NCBI GenBank assembly: GCA_964512075.1
Contig: CAZEID010000011.1
Span: 1 to 36,311 of the forward strand
DNA from: CAZEID01 sp964512075
Lineage (GTDB): Bacteria; Patescibacteriota; WWE3; 9FT-COMBO-53-11
DNA: 36,311 nt
Direction of reading: 5' to 3'
Shown: positions 21,507-29,712 of the stretch, one piece after another
How positions within the stretch are numbered: position 1 is the stretch's first letter
How the letters are laid out: every line of letters starts with the position of its first letter
Program-made: the position numbers and the translations under genes
The notes under the pieces: model-generated
What the model saw: the letters and a program-made list of their open reading frames with translations, nothing else
What the model was told of the DNA's origin: nothing
Database searches by the model: none

Positions 21507-22931
21507 ATGACTGATTCGCAGGCCTACGTTTTCCGGAAAGAGGAATTAAAGCTTAATCCTTACGTTTTCCGAACTAACGATATTCGGGGGATTTTTGAGA
21601 AGGACTTTGATGAAGAGGATTCCGTGCTGATCGGGCGCGCTTTTGGCACTTGGCTTCAGGACAAGGGCAAGGATAGCGTTTGCTTGGGGATGGACAATCG
21701 GATTACCTCTCCTAAGATTCACGCGGCGGTCTTGGAGGGCTTACTTTCAACGGGGATTAAGGTTTTCGATTTGGGATTAACAACTACACCGATGACTTAC
21801 TTGGCCCCGGTTTTGCATAACGCGGGGGGTTCGGTGATGGTAACGGCTTCCCACCTTCCCTTGGAATGGAATGGGATGAAGCTCTCTTTCGAGGACCGGA
21901 CGATTTTTGGGGATGAGATTCAGGAAGTGCGGAAGATTGCCGAACGGCGGCAGTTCCGGGAGGGAAAGGGAACGATGGAGAAGCTGGATTTTAAGGAAGC
22001 TTATCAGGATGCGCTCAAACGGAGTTTAGAGGAATTGGCCCAAGTCGCGCCCGCTCCCAAAGTTCGCTCACTTAAGATTGTGGTTGATTCGGGAAACGGA
22101 ACCGCCGGGCTCTTAGCTCCCCAGCTTTTGCGAGGGTTGGATTGCGAAATAATTGAGTTGCATACGCGGTTGGATGGAACTTTCCCTAACCATGGCCCGG
22201 ATCCGACCCTTGGCCCCAATATGTTGGAGGCGATCAACAAAGTAAAGAAAGAAGGCGCCGATTTTGGTTTAGTTTTTGATCCCGACGCTGACCGGGTTAA
22301 CGTTTGCGATGATCGAGGGTTCGTTCTTTGGGGGGATGGAATTTTGCTGCTTTTCGCTCGTGATATCTTGTCGCGGAATCCGCGCACCGAAATTCTCTAC
22401 AACACTCAATGCTCGCCCGCGGTGGAGGAAGATATTGTAGCCCACGGGGGAATTCCGGTGATGGTTCCAACTGGACACTCCTTGGTGCTAAATGAGCTCC
22501 GTTTTTACGGCGGGGTTTTCGCAGGCGAATACAAGTGCCACTTTTACTTTTATGACCACTTCTACGGCTTCGACGACGGGATCTACGCGGCGCTGCGACT
22601 GGTTAAGATTTTGGAGAAAAATAGGGACCCGCTTTCCAAAATTATGTCCGACGTTCCTTTCTACCACTCCACCGGCGAAATTGAAATTCCGGTTCCGGAC
22701 GAGCGGAAGTTCAGTGTGCAAGAGAAGATTAAGAATGAACTTCGCCGGCGTTATTTTGTGAACGAGATGGACGGGGCGCGGGTGAAGTTCCGGGATATGC
22801 CGGACACTTGGGGGCTGGTTCGGGCTTCGGGAACCTTTCCAAAATTGGAGGCTTTTGCCTGGGCGCGAACTCGGGAGAATCTGATTGCCGCCAAGGAAAT
22901 TCTGCTAAAGGAGATTCAAAACCACCTTTAG
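21507..22931 (+). CDS. Phosphohexomutase (phosphomannomutase/phosphoglucomutase family)
   Basis: The 474-residue product belongs to the alpha-D-phosphohexomutase superfamily, which interconverts hexose 1- and 6-phosphates through a phosphoserine. The active serine is S115 in VTASHLPLEWNGMKL, and the metal loop is FDPDADRVNV. The sugar-specificity loop reads GEYKCHFYF where PMM/PGM enzymes normally have GE(M/Y)SGHxxF, and the phosphate-binding loop reads RASGTFPKLEAF where R(x)SNTEPxLR is usual. The His and main folds are kept, but substrate or rate may differ. The gene precedes a cupin phosphoglucose isomerase, a sensible partner in sugar-phosphate metabolism. No clear promoter or Shine-Dalgarno is visible before the ATG. 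Confidence 0.92.
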   Translation: MTDSQAYVFRKEELKLNPYVFRTNDIRGIFEKDFDEEDSVLIGRAFGTWLQDKGKDSVCLGMDNRITSPKIHAAVLEGLLSTGIKVFDLGLTTTPMTYLAPVLHNAGGSVMVTASHLPLEWNGMKLSFEDRTIFGDEIQEVRKIAERRQFREGKGTMEKLDFKEAYQDALKRSLEELAQVAPAPKVRSLKIVVDSGNGTAGLLAPQLLRGLDCEIIELHTRLDGTFPNHGPDPTLGPNMLEAINKVKKEGADFGLVFDPDADRVNVCDDRGFVLWGDGILLLFARDILSRNPRTEILYNTQCSPAVEEDIVAHGGIPVMVPTGHSLVLNELRFYGGVFAGEYKCHFYFYDHFYGFDDGIYAALRLVKILEKNRDPLSKIMSDVPFYHSTGEIEIPVPDERKFSVQEKIKNELRRRYFVNEMDGARVKFRDMPDTWGLVRASGTFPKLEAFAWARTRENLIAAKEILLKEIQNHL

Positions 22932-22955
22932 GTAATTGTTATAGTGAAAGCTGAA

Positions 22956-23483
22956 ATGGTAACAATTTCCCAAAGAACTATTGGTGAGATGAAGGAAGTG
23001 GCGTACCAGCCTCAAGCAATTAGGCTGGAAGACGAAGATTTAGCCTATGCGGTGATCCGGAAGTCCGGCAATAACCTCACCATCTTTCCGGTTTATCTTC
23101 TCGGGAGTGAGTATCCTAAGACCTACGGTCATTTCCATGTTCCTCCTTTCGAGGAGCATTACCGCGTTTTATTTGGGCGAGCCGGGTTTCTGCTTCAGCA
23201 GATGGAGGGAGAGAAAGTTACGAGGGTTAAATTCCAGGTGGTGGAGTCTGGAGGGGAGTTGGTGGTTCCCGCGGGCTGGGGCCATGTCGCAATTAACTTA
23301 GGCGAAGATTATCTAGTGACGCAGGACGACCACGAACCGGCGCACTTTGCTAATGAATACTCCCTAGTAAAGAACCGAGGAGGTTTCGGCTATTTTATCG
23401 TCGCGGAGGGGGAAGCTTGGAAAGCGGTGCCCAATCCCCACTATCCCGATCTCCCCCCTTTGGAGGTGGCTGAGCGTGGCTGA
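22956..23483 (+). CDS. Cupin-type (archaeal-type) glucose-6-phosphate isomerase
   Basis: The 175-residue product interconverts glucose 6-phosphate and fructose 6-phosphate using a metal-bound cupin, unrelated to the common PGI fold. Signature: GSEYPKTYGHFHVPPFEEHYRVLFGRAGFLLQQ with the His, His and Glu ligands, then VPAGWGHVAINLGED with the last His. ATG 22956 is preferred over the in-frame GTG at 22944, because that GTG lies inside the -10-like TATAGT (22940-22945), which is ten bases before the ATG. It overlaps the next small gene by eight bases. This isomerase is mostly known from Archaea and a scatter of bacteria. Confidence 0.92.
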   Translation: MVTISQRTIGEMKEVAYQPQAIRLEDEDLAYAVIRKSGNNLTIFPVYLLGSEYPKTYGHFHVPPFEEHYRVLFGRAGFLLQQMEGEKVTRVKFQVVESGGELVVPAGWGHVAINLGEDYLVTQDDHEPAHFANEYSLVKNRGGFGYFIVAEGEAWKAVPNPHYPDLPPLEVAERG

Positions 23484-23661
23484 CGAGGAGATTTACCACT
23501 ATTCTCCCAAAGAGGCCGAGCGGGAGCGGCGGCGGGAAAGGAAGCGCCGGCCTAAAATGAGAATTTCCGGTCGAAGCGTGATCGGATTAGCCCAACTTAT
23601 TTCCCGGCGAGCGCAGGAAATCGGGAGAGAAAGAAAGACCGGCCCCCTGAAACCAACCTAG
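23476..23661 (+). CDS. Small highly basic protein of unknown function
   Basis: The 61-residue product starts at a GTG inside the end of the cupin PGI gene, with GGAGG about ten bases upstream. It is very rich in Arg, Lys and Glu (EAERERRRERKRRPKMR), probably helical and possibly nucleic-acid binding, but I recognise no family. The next gene follows after 16 bases. The overlap and Shine-Dalgarno favour a real gene; its role is unknown. Confidence 0.6.
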   Translation: MADEEIYHYSPKEAERERRRERKRRPKMRISGRSVIGLAQLISRRAQEIGRERKTGPLKPT

Positions 23662-23677
23662 TTTTTGAAGAGATAAA

Positions 23678-25114
23678 ATGAGGACTCTAGTTTTCTTACA
23701 GGAAATCGGTTTGCGGGACGCTGCCGTTTTTGGGGAAGAGGCCGCCGCGCTAAGTGACCTTTACAAGGTGGGCATTCCGGTGGCGCCGGCATTCGTTTTG
23801 CCTTCCGCTGCTTATGCAGAGTTTCTTAGCAGTAAAGGAGCTCGGCAGATTTTTTCTTCTTCCGGACCGCGGGATCCCGAGAGCCTTCGTCGAGAGCTAG
23901 CCGGCTTAACAATTCCCCCCCGACTTTCCCGGGAAATCTTGGAGTTTTATCGCCGGCTTTCCGGTCCTCGCGATATTTTCGTTTCGGTAAGAGCGGGAAA
24001 CACGGCGGCGCGAGTGGGAAGCGGCGAAGAGTTGCTGGCCGAAATTAAGCGGATTTGGGTTGGGCATTTAGTTACGACCCATTTGCGGGGGGGAGATTTT
24101 TTCCGAGAGGCTTTGCCAATTTTAGTTCAACAGGAAACGGTAGCCGAATTGGCGGGGGAGCTAGTAACTTCCGCTGAAGAGTTAGCTTCGGCCGACTTTT
24201 GCTTGGTGGAAGTTAATCACCCAGGGGGAAAGGAAAGATTTGTTCTCGAGAAAAGTAGCGGGCGGGAGGTACGGCGAATCATCTCTGGCTCGGTGGAGGA
24301 TCAAACTGATATTCAGGTGCTGGGTGAACTCTCCGTCTGGGCCCCCAAAATTGAGCAGGTTCTAGGGGGAGTCTTTCGGTTGGGATGGACATTTTATCAG
24401 GGCCAATTCGTTTTTAGTTATCTCAAGCGGTTTTTCCTTCCTCCCCAAAAAGCGGCGGTATTGGATATTTGGGTAGAGGCTACTCACCATGCTTTGGATT
24501 CGGTTCCGGGGGTGGGAGGTGTGGTTGTGCGGGATGCTAAGCAGGCGGTGGCGATCGCTCGGCGGTTTCCTCACCGGGCCGTCCTCCTTTTCCTAGAGCC
24601 CTTTAACTTTGAGCAGTTGGAAGACTTTCGGGAAGGGAAGCGCAAGTTGGGGATGAAGAACCTCCATCTAATTCTTCCTCCGGTTCGGACGGTGGATGGG
24701 ATGCGGGAGCTAAAACGCTATCTCTCCGGGGAGAGAATTCAACGGGGGACGAACCTCAAGTTTTTCTTTCAAGTTGTCTATCCCGCTAACGTGATTCTTT
24801 TGGACCAGTTTCTCCAAGTGGGAGTGGACGGGGTGGTCCTGAATGAAGAAGAGGTGGCAAAATCCTTGCTCGGTACGGTTGAGAAAGTGGAGCCGGACGA
24901 ATCCTTAATTTGGGCAGTGAAGGAGACTGCTCGGCAGTGCCAGACGGCCCGGATGGATTTTCTCTACCGGGCGGGACAGCCCCGGGACTGGCTTTTGTTG
25001 GAGCTAACTCGCTTGGGAGTAAACGGCGTGATTGTACCCCAGCATCAGCACGCCCAGTACGTAGAGTCCCTCCGAGAAGCGGAGGGGGAAAGTCTGCTCA
25101 AATCCCGTGACTAA
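23678..25114 (+). CDS. Degenerate PEP-synthase-like protein (pseudoenzyme candidate)
   Basis: The 478-residue product resembles phosphoenolpyruvate synthase at both ends. Residues 20-55 (EEAAALSDLYKVGIPVAPAFVLPSAAY) match the GGKxASLxEL...GIPVPxGFV start of the ATP-grasp domain. The C-terminal 200 residues match the PEP-binding barrel (LHLILPPVRTVDGMRELKRYL, VVYPANVILLDQFLQVGVDGVVLNEEE). The central phosphohistidine domain with its GGxxxHAA motif is missing, so the protein is 300 residues short. The nucleotide loop VRSSATxED is reduced to VRAGNTAARVG, and the catalytic Cys region CGQ reads RAGQ. It is therefore unlikely to make PEP; a binding or regulatory role is possible. It overlaps the DedA gene by eight bases. 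Confidence 0.8.
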   Translation: MRTLVFLQEIGLRDAAVFGEEAAALSDLYKVGIPVAPAFVLPSAAYAEFLSSKGARQIFSSSGPRDPESLRRELAGLTIPPRLSREILEFYRRLSGPRDIFVSVRAGNTAARVGSGEELLAEIKRIWVGHLVTTHLRGGDFFREALPILVQQETVAELAGELVTSAEELASADFCLVEVNHPGGKERFVLEKSSGREVRRIISGSVEDQTDIQVLGELSVWAPKIEQVLGGVFRLGWTFYQGQFVFSYLKRFFLPPQKAAVLDIWVEATHHALDSVPGVGGVVVRDAKQAVAIARRFPHRAVLLFLEPFNFEQLEDFREGKRKLGMKNLHLILPPVRTVDGMRELKRYLSGERIQRGTNLKFFFQVVYPANVILLDQFLQVGVDGVVLNEEEVAKSLLGTVEKVEPDESLIWAVKETARQCQTARMDFLYRAGQPRDWLLLELTRLGVNGVIVPQHQHAQYVESLREAEGESLLKSRD

Positions 25115-25742
25115 TTTCTTGTCCGCTTTGATTAGCTGGGGACAGGATTTGATGGTTTCCTTGGGATATGGGGGAATCTTTCTGGTAGCGGTGCTGGAAA
25201 ACTTCTTTCCGCCTCTTCCTTCGGAGCTAATTTTTCCTTTCGCTGGATTCATTGCTGGTCAAGGCCATTTTCAGATTTTTCCCGTGGTTTTGACAGGGAC
25301 TTTCGGCGCTTTAGTTGGAGCTTGGTTTTGGTACGGTCTGGGTTACCTCTTAGGACGGGCTAACTTGAAAATTTGGCTGGACCGGTACGGCCCTTTTCTG
25401 CGGGTGCACTTTTCGGACGTGAAAACCGCGGAGAGATGGTTTGCCCGGTTTGGGGGCCCCGCGGTTCTGCTGGGTCGGCTTGTTCCCCTCGTCCGAACGT
25501 TAATTTCCGTCCCCGCCGGGTTTGTCCGCATGCCGCTTTTCCAATTCAACCTTTATAGTTTCGTCGGTTCGCTTTTGTGGATTGGCTGGCTCTCTTTTGC
25601 AGGCTTTCTTCTGGGAGAAAACTGGTCCCAAATTGTCCCGGTCGTTCAGAATTACGAATTGGCTATGGAGCTAGGTTTGGTCTTACTGATCGGTTTTCTC
25701 GGCTTTCGGCTTTATTCTCACCGCCACCAATCGAAGAGATGA
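25107..25742 (+). CDS. DedA family membrane protein
   Basis: The 211-residue product has the DedA (SNARE-associated) layout: an N-terminal amphipathic segment, LENFFPPLPSELIFPFAGFIAG, GALVGAWFWYGLGYLLGR, the motif RFGGPAVLLGRLVPLVRTLISVPAGFVRM, then two C-terminal helices. Members of the family flip or transport lipid carriers and phospholipids across the membrane. The start is GTG at 25107, overlapping the upstream gene by eight bases. The stop leaves 24 bases to the convergent transglutaminase-like gene. Confidence 0.93.
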   Translation: MTNFLSALISWGQDLMVSLGYGGIFLVAVLENFFPPLPSELIFPFAGFIAGQGHFQIFPVVLTGTFGALVGAWFWYGLGYLLGRANLKIWLDRYGPFLRVHFSDVKTAERWFARFGGPAVLLGRLVPLVRTLISVPAGFVRMPLFQFNLYSFVGSLLWIGWLSFAGFLLGENWSQIVPVVQNYELAMELGLVLLIGFLGFRLYSHRHQSKR

Positions 25743-25766
25743 GAGCCGCGGGTTGGGCGGACCTTT

Positions 25767-27695
25767 TTACTTCGGATTAAACCACTGCGGAAGGAACTTT
25801 CTCTTCCAAACAGCAACGATTACCAGGATAACGGTCAAAATCCCCAAGTTAGGGAGGCTTAGTGGTAAGTAGATGGGCCGAATTATCTTCTGAGCCGCGT
25901 TCTCGAACGAGAGCGTCTCTCCATCGAAGCTCTTGGTGTGGGCGAGGACCGTTAGCGTCTCGGTTCCCCGAGTTAATAAACTCCTCGGAGAAAGAGTGAC
26001 AGTTTGAGTTACCGAGGCTCCCGGCGGGAGGGTCCCAATCCCCAGCGCGGTTTGATCCAAGTCCAATATTTGGCTGCGAAGATCGAGATTAGTCTCAAAG
26101 GCGCTGGCTTTTCCTCGGTTAGTAATTTGAAGAGTTACTTTCAATGGGAAAGGAGAAATCGCAAAAAGAGGAAAGTTAATTTTGGTTTCGATTTGGGGAG
26201 TTTCTTCTCGGACGGCAGTTTCTGCGGAGAAGGTGATGTCCATATCTTTTTGGCTGAGATCGGTCTTGTAGCTTCCCGCCGGTAACGGGTACTCCGACGA
26301 CTCTCCTTTGATTACGAAAGCCAGGTGAGAGAGATCAAAGGCTTCAAAGTAGTCACTGCCGGAGGTAGATCCCCAGGTTGGATCAACCATTACCCAGCCC
26401 GTTTCGGGGAGGTAAATCTCTGGCCAGGCGTGGAGAACATCCCCGCCCTCAACTTTCAGAGAGAGGGGGCGGTTGGTCTCATCCAGCGTGTAAGCGTAGC
26501 CGTTAACCTCGCGAGCGGGAATTCCCCCCGCGCGGGCAAGGGCGATCAGCAGATCAGTATATTCCATACAGACGGCCTGGTCACTTTGGGAAAGGGCGGA
26601 AAAGGCGCCTAGTCGAACTAGCTCACCGCTTTCCAGTTTTTGGTAGTTGTAGGAAAGTTTTTGGGTGACGAAATCGTAAATCCGGCGGGCATTTTGGGCC
26701 GCGGATAACTCCGGGTCCACCAGTTGGGCGGCTTGCGCCCTGATTTCAACGGCTCCCGTTTCCCAATACTTTTGGGCGGTAGTGTATTTCTGGACCAGTT
26801 CGGCAGGGATGGCTTTGGCTTTCTTGGTCGAGAAATTTCGGGGAGGGTGGAAGGTCACTAGCCATCCTTCCCAAACGACTTCTTTCTTCTCCAGAGGCCG
26901 AAGATTGTAGCGAGCAAGATAGTTTCCGTCCCCGTCGACGCGGATCGCCGCCGGGGTCGGCAGGAGGCTTTTTTGGACGACCTTCTGATAACCAGCTACA
27001 TCTGGGGGGAGGGCGATCTCGGTGTACCCAAAACCTACCCGCGGGTTTGCCAGATGGTAAGTCAGATTAAGCTGGTAAAGCTGAAATCGGCCGAAGCCCA
27101 TGCGCGGGGCCCCCTGGAGAAGGGCTTTCTTGTCGTAGACCATGATTCGACGTTGGTCGACAACGCGCTGGGAAACCGGTGGGGGAAACTGGAAGAGAGG
27201 TGGACCAAAACTCTTCGGCACCGAAATAGTTAATTGGTAGGAGGTAATTTTGTCGAGACCGGTAATCCGGAGGAGATTAAGTTCCCAAATCAGCCCGTTC
27301 TTGGTGGCAAGATGAGGGAAGGTGTAAGAGATTCCGAAATTAAGTTGATTGCCCTTCCCCAGAACCCGGGCGCGAAAGTTAAGGGTAATCTTGGTTTCGC
27401 CTCCGCCTTTCTGAAGTTGGGGTTTGAGAGGGCCGGTCGGATCCCAAGCGGAGATATCCGTTAACTCCTCGCTGCCAATCGTGAATTTGTACTGGGAAAC
27501 AAAGTACTGGCTGGTAAGATTTTCAATTGTGACGTTCTGGGTGACTCTTACGCTTCCGTCTTCCGCGGCGACGTAAGAAGTAGCGTAACTAGTCTGGAAT
27601 TCATTCGCTGCCCAGGCGGTGCTTCGAGGAAGAAAAAGCGGACTGGTAACTAGTAGGAAGAGTGTCCCGAGAACAAAAAATGCTTCCCTCCGCAT
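25767..27695 (-). CDS. Secreted, membrane-anchored transglutaminase-like protein
   Basis: The 642-residue product has an N-terminal signal peptide (about 1-29, FFVLGTLFLLVTSPLF core). A long beta-rich region (about 30-320) follows, then a transglutaminase/protease-like core with a Cys-His-Asp triad: SDQAVCMEYTDLL (Cys about 375), DVLHAWPEIYL (His about 421) and VMVDPTWG (Asp about 438). C-terminal Ig-like sequence and one transmembrane helix (LGILTVILVIVAVW) precede a basic tail. Such proteins act outside the cell on proteins or peptides, but the reaction is not known here. It starts from a palindromic element shared with the divergent holin-like gene, seven bases before the ATG. It is convergent with the DedA gene. 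Confidence 0.9.
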   Translation of the reverse strand: MRREAFFVLGTLFLLVTSPLFLPRSTAWAANEFQTSYATSYVAAEDGSVRVTQNVTIENLTSQYFVSQYKFTIGSEELTDISAWDPTGPLKPQLQKGGGETKITLNFRARVLGKGNQLNFGISYTFPHLATKNGLIWELNLLRITGLDKITSYQLTISVPKSFGPPLFQFPPPVSQRVVDQRRIMVYDKKALLQGAPRMGFGRFQLYQLNLTYHLANPRVGFGYTEIALPPDVAGYQKVVQKSLLPTPAAIRVDGDGNYLARYNLRPLEKKEVVWEGWLVTFHPPRNFSTKKAKAIPAELVQKYTTAQKYWETGAVEIRAQAAQLVDPELSAAQNARRIYDFVTQKLSYNYQKLESGELVRLGAFSALSQSDQAVCMEYTDLLIALARAGGIPAREVNGYAYTLDETNRPLSLKVEGGDVLHAWPEIYLPETGWVMVDPTWGSTSGSDYFEAFDLSHLAFVIKGESSEYPLPAGSYKTDLSQKDMDITFSAETAVREETPQIETKINFPLFAISPFPLKVTLQITNRGKASAFETNLDLRSQILDLDQTALGIGTLPPGASVTQTVTLSPRSLLTRGTETLTVLAHTKSFDGETLSFENAAQKIIRPIYLPLSLPNLGILTVILVIVAVWKRKFLPQWFNPK

Positions 27696-27702
27696 CAGAA
27701 AG

Positions 27703-27712
27703 ATGTTAACAT
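27703..27712. promoter_or_regulatory. Symmetric bidirectional -10 element
   Basis: ATGTTAACAT is a perfect ten-base palindrome that gives TAACAT on both strands. On the plus strand TAACAT (27707-27712) lies six bases before GTG 27719; on the minus strand TAACAT (27708-27703) lies seven bases before ATG 27695. One element can therefore start two divergent leaderless mRNAs. Confidence 0.6.
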
Positions 27713-27718
27713 ACCTCC

Positions 27719-28093
27719 GTGCTCAAGGTTTTGAAGGTTTTTTTGGCTTCGGTCGCCGCTCTTTTTGCAGTTGCTAAGATTGTTCCAGGGATTTCCTACC
27801 AGGGCGACTTGCGCGTCCTACTGGCGGCCTCCTTGGTCTTTGCAGGCCTTCACTCCATTGCAAAGCCGATTTTGAGCTTCGTTACCGCTCCACTGAATTT
27901 TCTAACGCTCGGTTTGGTCTCCGCGGTGATCAATTTTGGACTTTTCTACGCAGTTTCTTATTTGGTCCCGGCGTTCGTTCTTTCCCCCTTTGAGTTTGCG
28001 GGCATCCCTTTTAGTTCACTTGGGACGGCGATAATCGGGTCGGTGGTGGTTTCAATTTTCTTAGGGTTGTTGGAAGGTTTGCTCAATGCCTAG
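27719..28093 (+). CDS. Four-helix membrane protein of the phage-holin-like (YvlD/DUF360) type
   Basis: The 124-residue product has four hydrophobic helices. The hallmark is HSIAKPILSFVTAPLNFLTLGLVSAVINFGLFYAVSYLVP, a pattern shared by small membrane proteins annotated as phage holin family 4 or YvlD. Despite the name, most chromosomal members are not linked to phage, and there is no phage gene nearby. The start is GTG at 27719, six bases from the shared -10 palindrome. It overlaps secG by eight bases. Confidence 0.88.
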   Translation: MLKVLKVFLASVAALFAVAKIVPGISYQGDLRVLLAASLVFAGLHSIAKPILSFVTAPLNFLTLGLVSAVINFGLFYAVSYLVPAFVLSPFEFAGIPFSSLGTAIIGSVVVSIFLGLLEGLLNA

Positions 28094-28301
28094 CTTATTA
28101 ACCGCGGTTCAAATTCTAATTTCGCTTCTCCTGATTTTGGCAGTGCTTCTGCAAGGGAGGGGATCGGGGTTGTCTTCCCCTCTTGGAGGAATGGGGAAAA
28201 CTTTCCACACCCGCCGCGGCCTAGAGAAGATTCTGTATTATCTGACCGTTTTTTTGGCGATTCTTTTCACTATCTCAATTCTGGTTGGGACTTTAGATTG
28301 A
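28086..28301 (+). CDS. secG: Preprotein translocase subunit SecG
   Basis: The 71-residue product has two transmembrane helices around the typical SecG loop: LILAVLLQGRGSGLSSPLGG, then FHTRRGLEKILYYLTVFLAILFTI. SecG assists SecYE in export. The ATG overlaps the upstream gene, and the stop lies one base before the next ATG. The many secreted proteins in this window would use this machinery. Confidence 0.92.
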   Translation: MPSLLTAVQILISLLLILAVLLQGRGSGLSSPLGGMGKTFHTRRGLEKILYYLTVFLAILFTISILVGTLD

Positions 28302-28302
28302 A

Positions 28303-29712
28303 ATGGGGCGTTATTTGATTCTGATTTTGTTCCTGGGATTTTTGGGGGGATGGTTCGTTCTTCGGTTTGATCCTTTCCCAACTTTCACTGAAGGGTGGGT
28401 AGGCCAGCCTGAGGACCTGATTCCGGGTCAGGGACCGAGCAGTGCGATCGACAGCACCCTCGAACGGCTGCTGTTTCGGTCGCTTTTTACTTACGGGCCG
28501 AACGGGCAAATTGTTCCCGACCTGGCGGAGAGCTATACCGTTTCGGGAGGCGGTCGAACTTATACCGTAGTTTTGAAGGAGGCCGTTTGGCGGGATGGTC
28601 GCTCGGTTTCTTCCGCCGATGTGGCTTTTACCTTCAAGCGAGACCCGGCTTTCGCAGACGTCGTGATTAAGCAGGAAGGGGAAAGGCAAATCAGCTTTGT
28701 TTTAAAGGAGCCTCTCGCGCCGTTTTTGGGGATCCTGACGCGACCGATTGCTCCGGCCAACTTCTCCAATTCCCGGCCGGAACTGCTAGGAAACAGCAAT
28801 TTTGCCATCAGCCGAGTCTTCCAAGAGGGTGAGACCGTCAAAGAGCTTCGGTTGAAGAATCTCGGCACCGGAAGGATCAAAACTCTCCGCTTCAAGTTTT
28901 ATCCTAAAGAGTTGGATTTGGTGGAAGCGGCCCGTTTGGGGGAGGTGGATGCCCTCTCTTTATCCTCCTTCTCCGACCCTTCTTTTCGGCTTTATACGAC
29001 TCCAACTTGGAGCAGTTATTTTGCTGTTTTCTTCAACCTGGAAAGTTCAAATTCGCTCATTCGGAGCAGGACTTTTCGGAAAGCCGCGGCCTTCAAAACC
29101 CCCGTGCCGGAAGGGGAAGCGGCAGTGAACGGCCCATTTTCCGGGACTTGGGCGGAGGAAAATTTTAATCTTCCCCGATTTACTGATCGGGCGGTAGGAA
29201 AGTTTTCGGGGACCCTTTCGTTAACAGTGGTCGATATGGGCAATTTTCCGGTGATTGCCCGCCGAATTGCGGAGTCTTGGGAACGGGAGTTAGGTATTCA
29301 GGTAAAAGTTCGAGAGATTGATTCAGCCGCGGTTGATGACGTTTTAGCCCGGCGGGATTTTGACGCGATTCTCCTCGGTCAGGCCGTGGAGCGCGATCCC
29401 GACCGCTATAACCTTTGGCACTCTAGCCAAAAAGACTTTCCTGGGCAGAACATCAGCGGTTACGCAGACCCCCGGGCGGACCGGGCTTTAGAGGAGGGCC
29501 GAAAGGCCGAAAAAGTAACCGTTCGGCAGGTGCATTACGCTAATTTTCAACGGCTCTTCTTCGAGAACCAACCGGCAATCTTGGTCTACCATCCAAACTT
29601 CTTTTATTGGGTAAACCGGAAATTTACAGGCATTGATCTAAGTCCAGTTTTTTATCCGGAGGAAAGGTTCTGGAACTTTTCCGATTGGGAATTAGCTTTC
29701 GAATCCCGCTAA
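28303..29712 (+). CDS. Family 5 extracellular solute-binding protein (peptide-binding type)
   Basis: The 469-residue product starts with a hydrophobic signal or anchor segment (LILILFLGFLGGWFVL), followed by the SBP_bac_5 pattern: IDSTLERLLFRSLFTYGPNGQIVPDLAESYTVS, then YTVVLKEAVWRDGRSVSSADVAFTFKR. Later regions, including RVRE-like beta strands and VYHPNFFYWVNRKFTGID at the end, agree. It keeps no obvious lipobox cysteine, so it is probably anchored by its N-terminal helix. No permease or ATPase genes are nearby, so it may serve a distant transporter, or act alone in peptide binding. It follows secG by one base. Its 3' end overlaps convergent tpiA by 21 bases. Confidence 0.92.
   Translation: MGRYLILILFLGFLGGWFVLRFDPFPTFTEGWVGQPEDLIPGQGPSSAIDSTLERLLFRSLFTYGPNGQIVPDLAESYTVSGGGRTYTVVLKEAVWRDGRSVSSADVAFTFKRDPAFADVVIKQEGERQISFVLKEPLAPFLGILTRPIAPANFSNSRPELLGNSNFAISRVFQEGETVKELRLKNLGTGRIKTLRFKFYPKELDLVEAARLGEVDALSLSSFSDPSFRLYTTPTWSSYFAVFFNLESSNSLIRSRTFRKAAAFKTPVPEGEAAVNGPFSGTWAEENFNLPRFTDRAVGKFSGTLSLTVVDMGNFPVIARRIAESWERELGIQVKVREIDSAAVDDVLARRDFDAILLGQAVERDPDRYNLWHSSQKDFPGQNISGYADPRADRALEEGRKAEKVTVRQVHYANFQRLFFENQPAILVYHPNFFYWVNRKFTGIDLSPVFYPEERFWNFSDWELAFESR

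Noticed and set aside
27719..28093. Prophage holin
   Set aside because: The gene is of the chromosomal YvlD type, sits beside secG, and no phage genes are nearby.
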